A stretch of 25,381 nt of DNA from Chloroflexota bacterium (GTDB lineage: Bacteria > Chloroflexota > UBA5177 > JANWHV01). This document shows, piece by piece, positions 23,587-25,381 of this stretch. The notes under the pieces were generated by a model. That model ran no database searches. It saw only the letters and a list, made by a program, of their open reading frames with translations, and was not told the DNA's origin. The DNA lies in assembly GCA_025450375.1 (NCBI GenBank), contig JANWHO010000006.1:1-25381 (forward strand), given 5' to 3'. The position numbers and the translations under genes were made by a program. Every line of letters starts with the position of its first letter. Within the stretch, counting starts at the first letter, position 1.

Positions 23587-25269
23587 TTGCGTCGTTTCTT
23601 CTTTCTGGCCCGATGCCTTGCCTGTGGGTTCTTGCCGTGCGCCCTGCTGGGGGGATCGATGGGACAGGGCCGCGCGGCGGGGCATGGGGCCCAAAGCGTC
23701 CCGTCCCCACTCCGCGGCGGCACCGTGGTAGAGGGTCTCCTGGTGGATCCCGACCAATTACTGCCTAATTTCAGTAGTCAACTCTACGCCCAGATCGTGC
23801 AGCAAACCCTCTTCGCCCCGCTGTTCTACACCGACAACAAAGGCGTGATCCAGCCAGGTTTGGCAACCGTGGTCCCCACCCAGAATAATGGGGGAATATC
23901 CGCCGATGGCCGCGTCTACACGTTTCACCTTCGCAAGGGGCTTCGCTGGTCGGATGGTACTCCCCTTACCGGGCGGGACGTGGACTTCTCCTGGCGTTTG
24001 TGGACGAACCCCAAGCTCGATATGTCGCCTTACTCCACCCTGGGAATCGACCGGATTCAGGCCACGACGATCAGCGCCGATGGGCTCAGTATCAGTTTCA
24101 CCCTGGTCCAACCCTACGCGCCGTTTCTATCTGATTGGACCGATGCCTTACAGCCCCTACCAGCCCATACGCTGTCACTCATCAAGCCGGAAGGCTTGGC
24201 AAAGAGTGGCTTCGCGCTGGTTCCCAACGTGAACAGCGGCCCCTTCACCCTCCAGGAAGTGCGCCAGGGAGATCGGATCAACGTGGTACGAAACCCGTTG
24301 TATTATCAGAAGAATCTGGGCTATCCGTACCTGAACTCCATTGTGTTCCGCACCATTCCCAACCAGAACGCCCTCCTGAACGCGCTCCGCACTCATGTGG
24401 TGGACGCGGCCTGGCTGCTACCGATCACCTCGCTCAGTGCCCTGAGCCACATGGCCAGAGTGCACGTGGTTCCCGTGCCCAGCGCCAATTGGGAAGCGGC
24501 GCTGATCAACAGGCGGCGTCCGTTGCTCCAGGATGCGCGGGTTCGTCAGGCTCTGGCCTACGGGCTCGATCGATCGGCGGAGATCCAGAGCGGCTGGCAT
24601 GGATTGGCGGCGCCCATCGGGAGCGATCAGACCCCTGCCTCGGCCGCGCATGCCTCCGATATCGCCCCCTATCCGTACGATCCGGGTCGGGCCGGCCGGC
24701 TCCTCGACGCCGCGGGGTGGAGATTAAGTGCCGATGGCTTCCGGCGGAAGCACGGCCAGATCCTGAGCATCACCTATTCGACCACCTTCAACAACCCGTG
24801 GCGGCAGCTTGACGAGGCGCAGGCCCTCAGTGATTACGAGGCCCTGGGAATCCAATTGGTCATTCGCAACTATCCGGCGGCCTATTTCGCGCAAACCGTG
24901 TTGCCGAAGGGCGACTTCGATCTGGCTGAATACGTGTTCAGCAATTCTCTTGACCCGGACGACACGGCCGTGTTCGGGAGCCGCTTCACCTATCCCGTGG
25001 GGAGCAACTACGGAGCGTACAGCAATCCAGTATTCGATCAACTGGCTGGTCAGGAAGTCTCCACGGTCGATCCCACCCAGCGGGCCGCGATCTTCCAGCA
25101 CATGCGGCGTATCCTGCACGACGATGTCGCCGCCCTCTGGCTCTACAGTCCAGATAATCTGGGGGCGGTAAGCACCCGTGTCCATAACTACGAGCCAGGG
25201 CCCTACAATCAGGACACCTGGAATGCCTGGGAGTGGTGGGTGCCCGTCCCCGCGGCCGGCAAACGTTGA
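23587..25269 (+). CDS. Extracellular solute-binding protein, family 5 (peptide/nickel ABC type)
   Basis: A binding protein of about 560 residues captures oligopeptides or similar ligands for an ABC importer. Family features include RGGTVVEGLL at the mature N-terminus and the conserved block VYTFHLRKGLRWSDGTPLTGRDVDFSWRL, written here in parts: YTFHLRKGLRWSDG, then the PLTGRDV motif. NSGPFTLQEVRQGD, DARVRQALAYGLDR and NPVFDQLAGQE follow. The TTG at 23587 is preferred: GGGAG lies nine bases before it and the product begins with a signal peptide (RRFFFLARCLACGFLPCALLGG). Earlier in-frame GTG (23503) and ATG (23527) codons lie inside or at the start of the predicted promoter/transcript. A lipobox is not clear. 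Permease and ATPase genes, if present, lie beyond the window. Confidence 0.9.
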   Translation: MRRFFFLARCLACGFLPCALLGGSMGQGRAAGHGAQSVPSPLRGGTVVEGLLVDPDQLLPNFSSQLYAQIVQQTLFAPLFYTDNKGVIQPGLATVVPTQNNGGISADGRVYTFHLRKGLRWSDGTPLTGRDVDFSWRLWTNPKLDMSPYSTLGIDRIQATTISADGLSISFTLVQPYAPFLSDWTDALQPLPAHTLSLIKPEGLAKSGFALVPNVNSGPFTLQEVRQGDRINVVRNPLYYQKNLGYPYLNSIVFRTIPNQNALLNALRTHVVDAAWLLPITSLSALSHMARVHVVPVPSANWEAALINRRRPLLQDARVRQALAYGLDRSAEIQSGWHGLAAPIGSDQTPASAAHASDIAPYPYDPGRAGRLLDAAGWRLSADGFRRKHGQILSITYSTTFNNPWRQLDEAQALSDYEALGIQLVIRNYPAAYFAQTVLPKGDFDLAEYVFSNSLDPDDTAVFGSRFTYPVGSNYGAYSNPVFDQLAGQEVSTVDPTQRAAIFQHMRRILHDDVAALWLYSPDNLGAVSTRVHNYEPGPYNQDTWNAWEWWVPVPAAGKR

Positions 25270-25381
25270 TCCCGTCTTTCCACGAGATAGTCCGGCTATG
25301 GCGGCATCCCGTACACTGCATAGGTGGGCGATGAGAGCCGCTGGGGTCGCGGCCGGGCGTGATAGGGTCTTAGCGAGGAAC

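Overview
The window is a GC-rich bacterial chromosome segment. A very large AfsR/SARP-type regulator, a secreted beta-helix/FecR protein, a T-box-controlled leuS and a family-5 solute-binding protein together suggest a Chloroflexota-like or other high-GC Gram-positive-like soil bacterium. This assignment is inference from gene style; no rRNA or marker phylogeny is present.

Positions 94-10171 (minus strand) hold the centrepiece, an apparently complete RiPP (lanthipeptide-type) gene cluster transcribed as one co-directional unit. In transcription order it contains: precursor C (9926-10171); a three-domain lanthionine synthetase with an intact LanC zinc site (7189-9909, class IV/LanL-like); precursor B2 (6819-7076); a RibF-like nucleotidyltransferase homologue with a degenerate active-site motif (6014-6814); precursors A2, B1 and A1 (4945-5946); an ABC exporter carrying a degenerate gluzincin-like domain at its N-terminus and a cyclic-nucleotide-binding domain at its C-terminus (1820-4762); a GAF-domain protein (906-1781); and a cytosolic-looking subtilase (94-909) whose start overlaps the GAF stop. 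The five precursors have Nif11/nitrile-hydratase-like leaders and short Cys/Thr/Ser-rich tails. Two of them (A and B) form a duplicated pair.

The operon is divergent from a 1402-residue BTAD/SARP-AAA-TPR regulator (10580-14788). The 408-bp region between them contains an 11-bp-period direct repeat that resembles SARP binding sites. The proposed pathway is: the regulator activates the operon, LanL dehydrates and cyclises the cores, the exporter secretes the products and the subtilase removes the leaders. The GAF and cNMP-binding domains may couple production or export to a nucleotide signal.

The right-hand part is mostly unrelated. It holds a secreted 1077-residue FecR/beta-helix protein with four large near-identical repeats (15297-18530), a leucyl-tRNA synthetase (18709-21219) behind a T-box leader with a CUC specifier, a heme catalase (21731-23272), and a divergent peptide-type solute-binding protein (23587-25269). 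No tRNA, rRNA, CRISPR array or transposase was seen.
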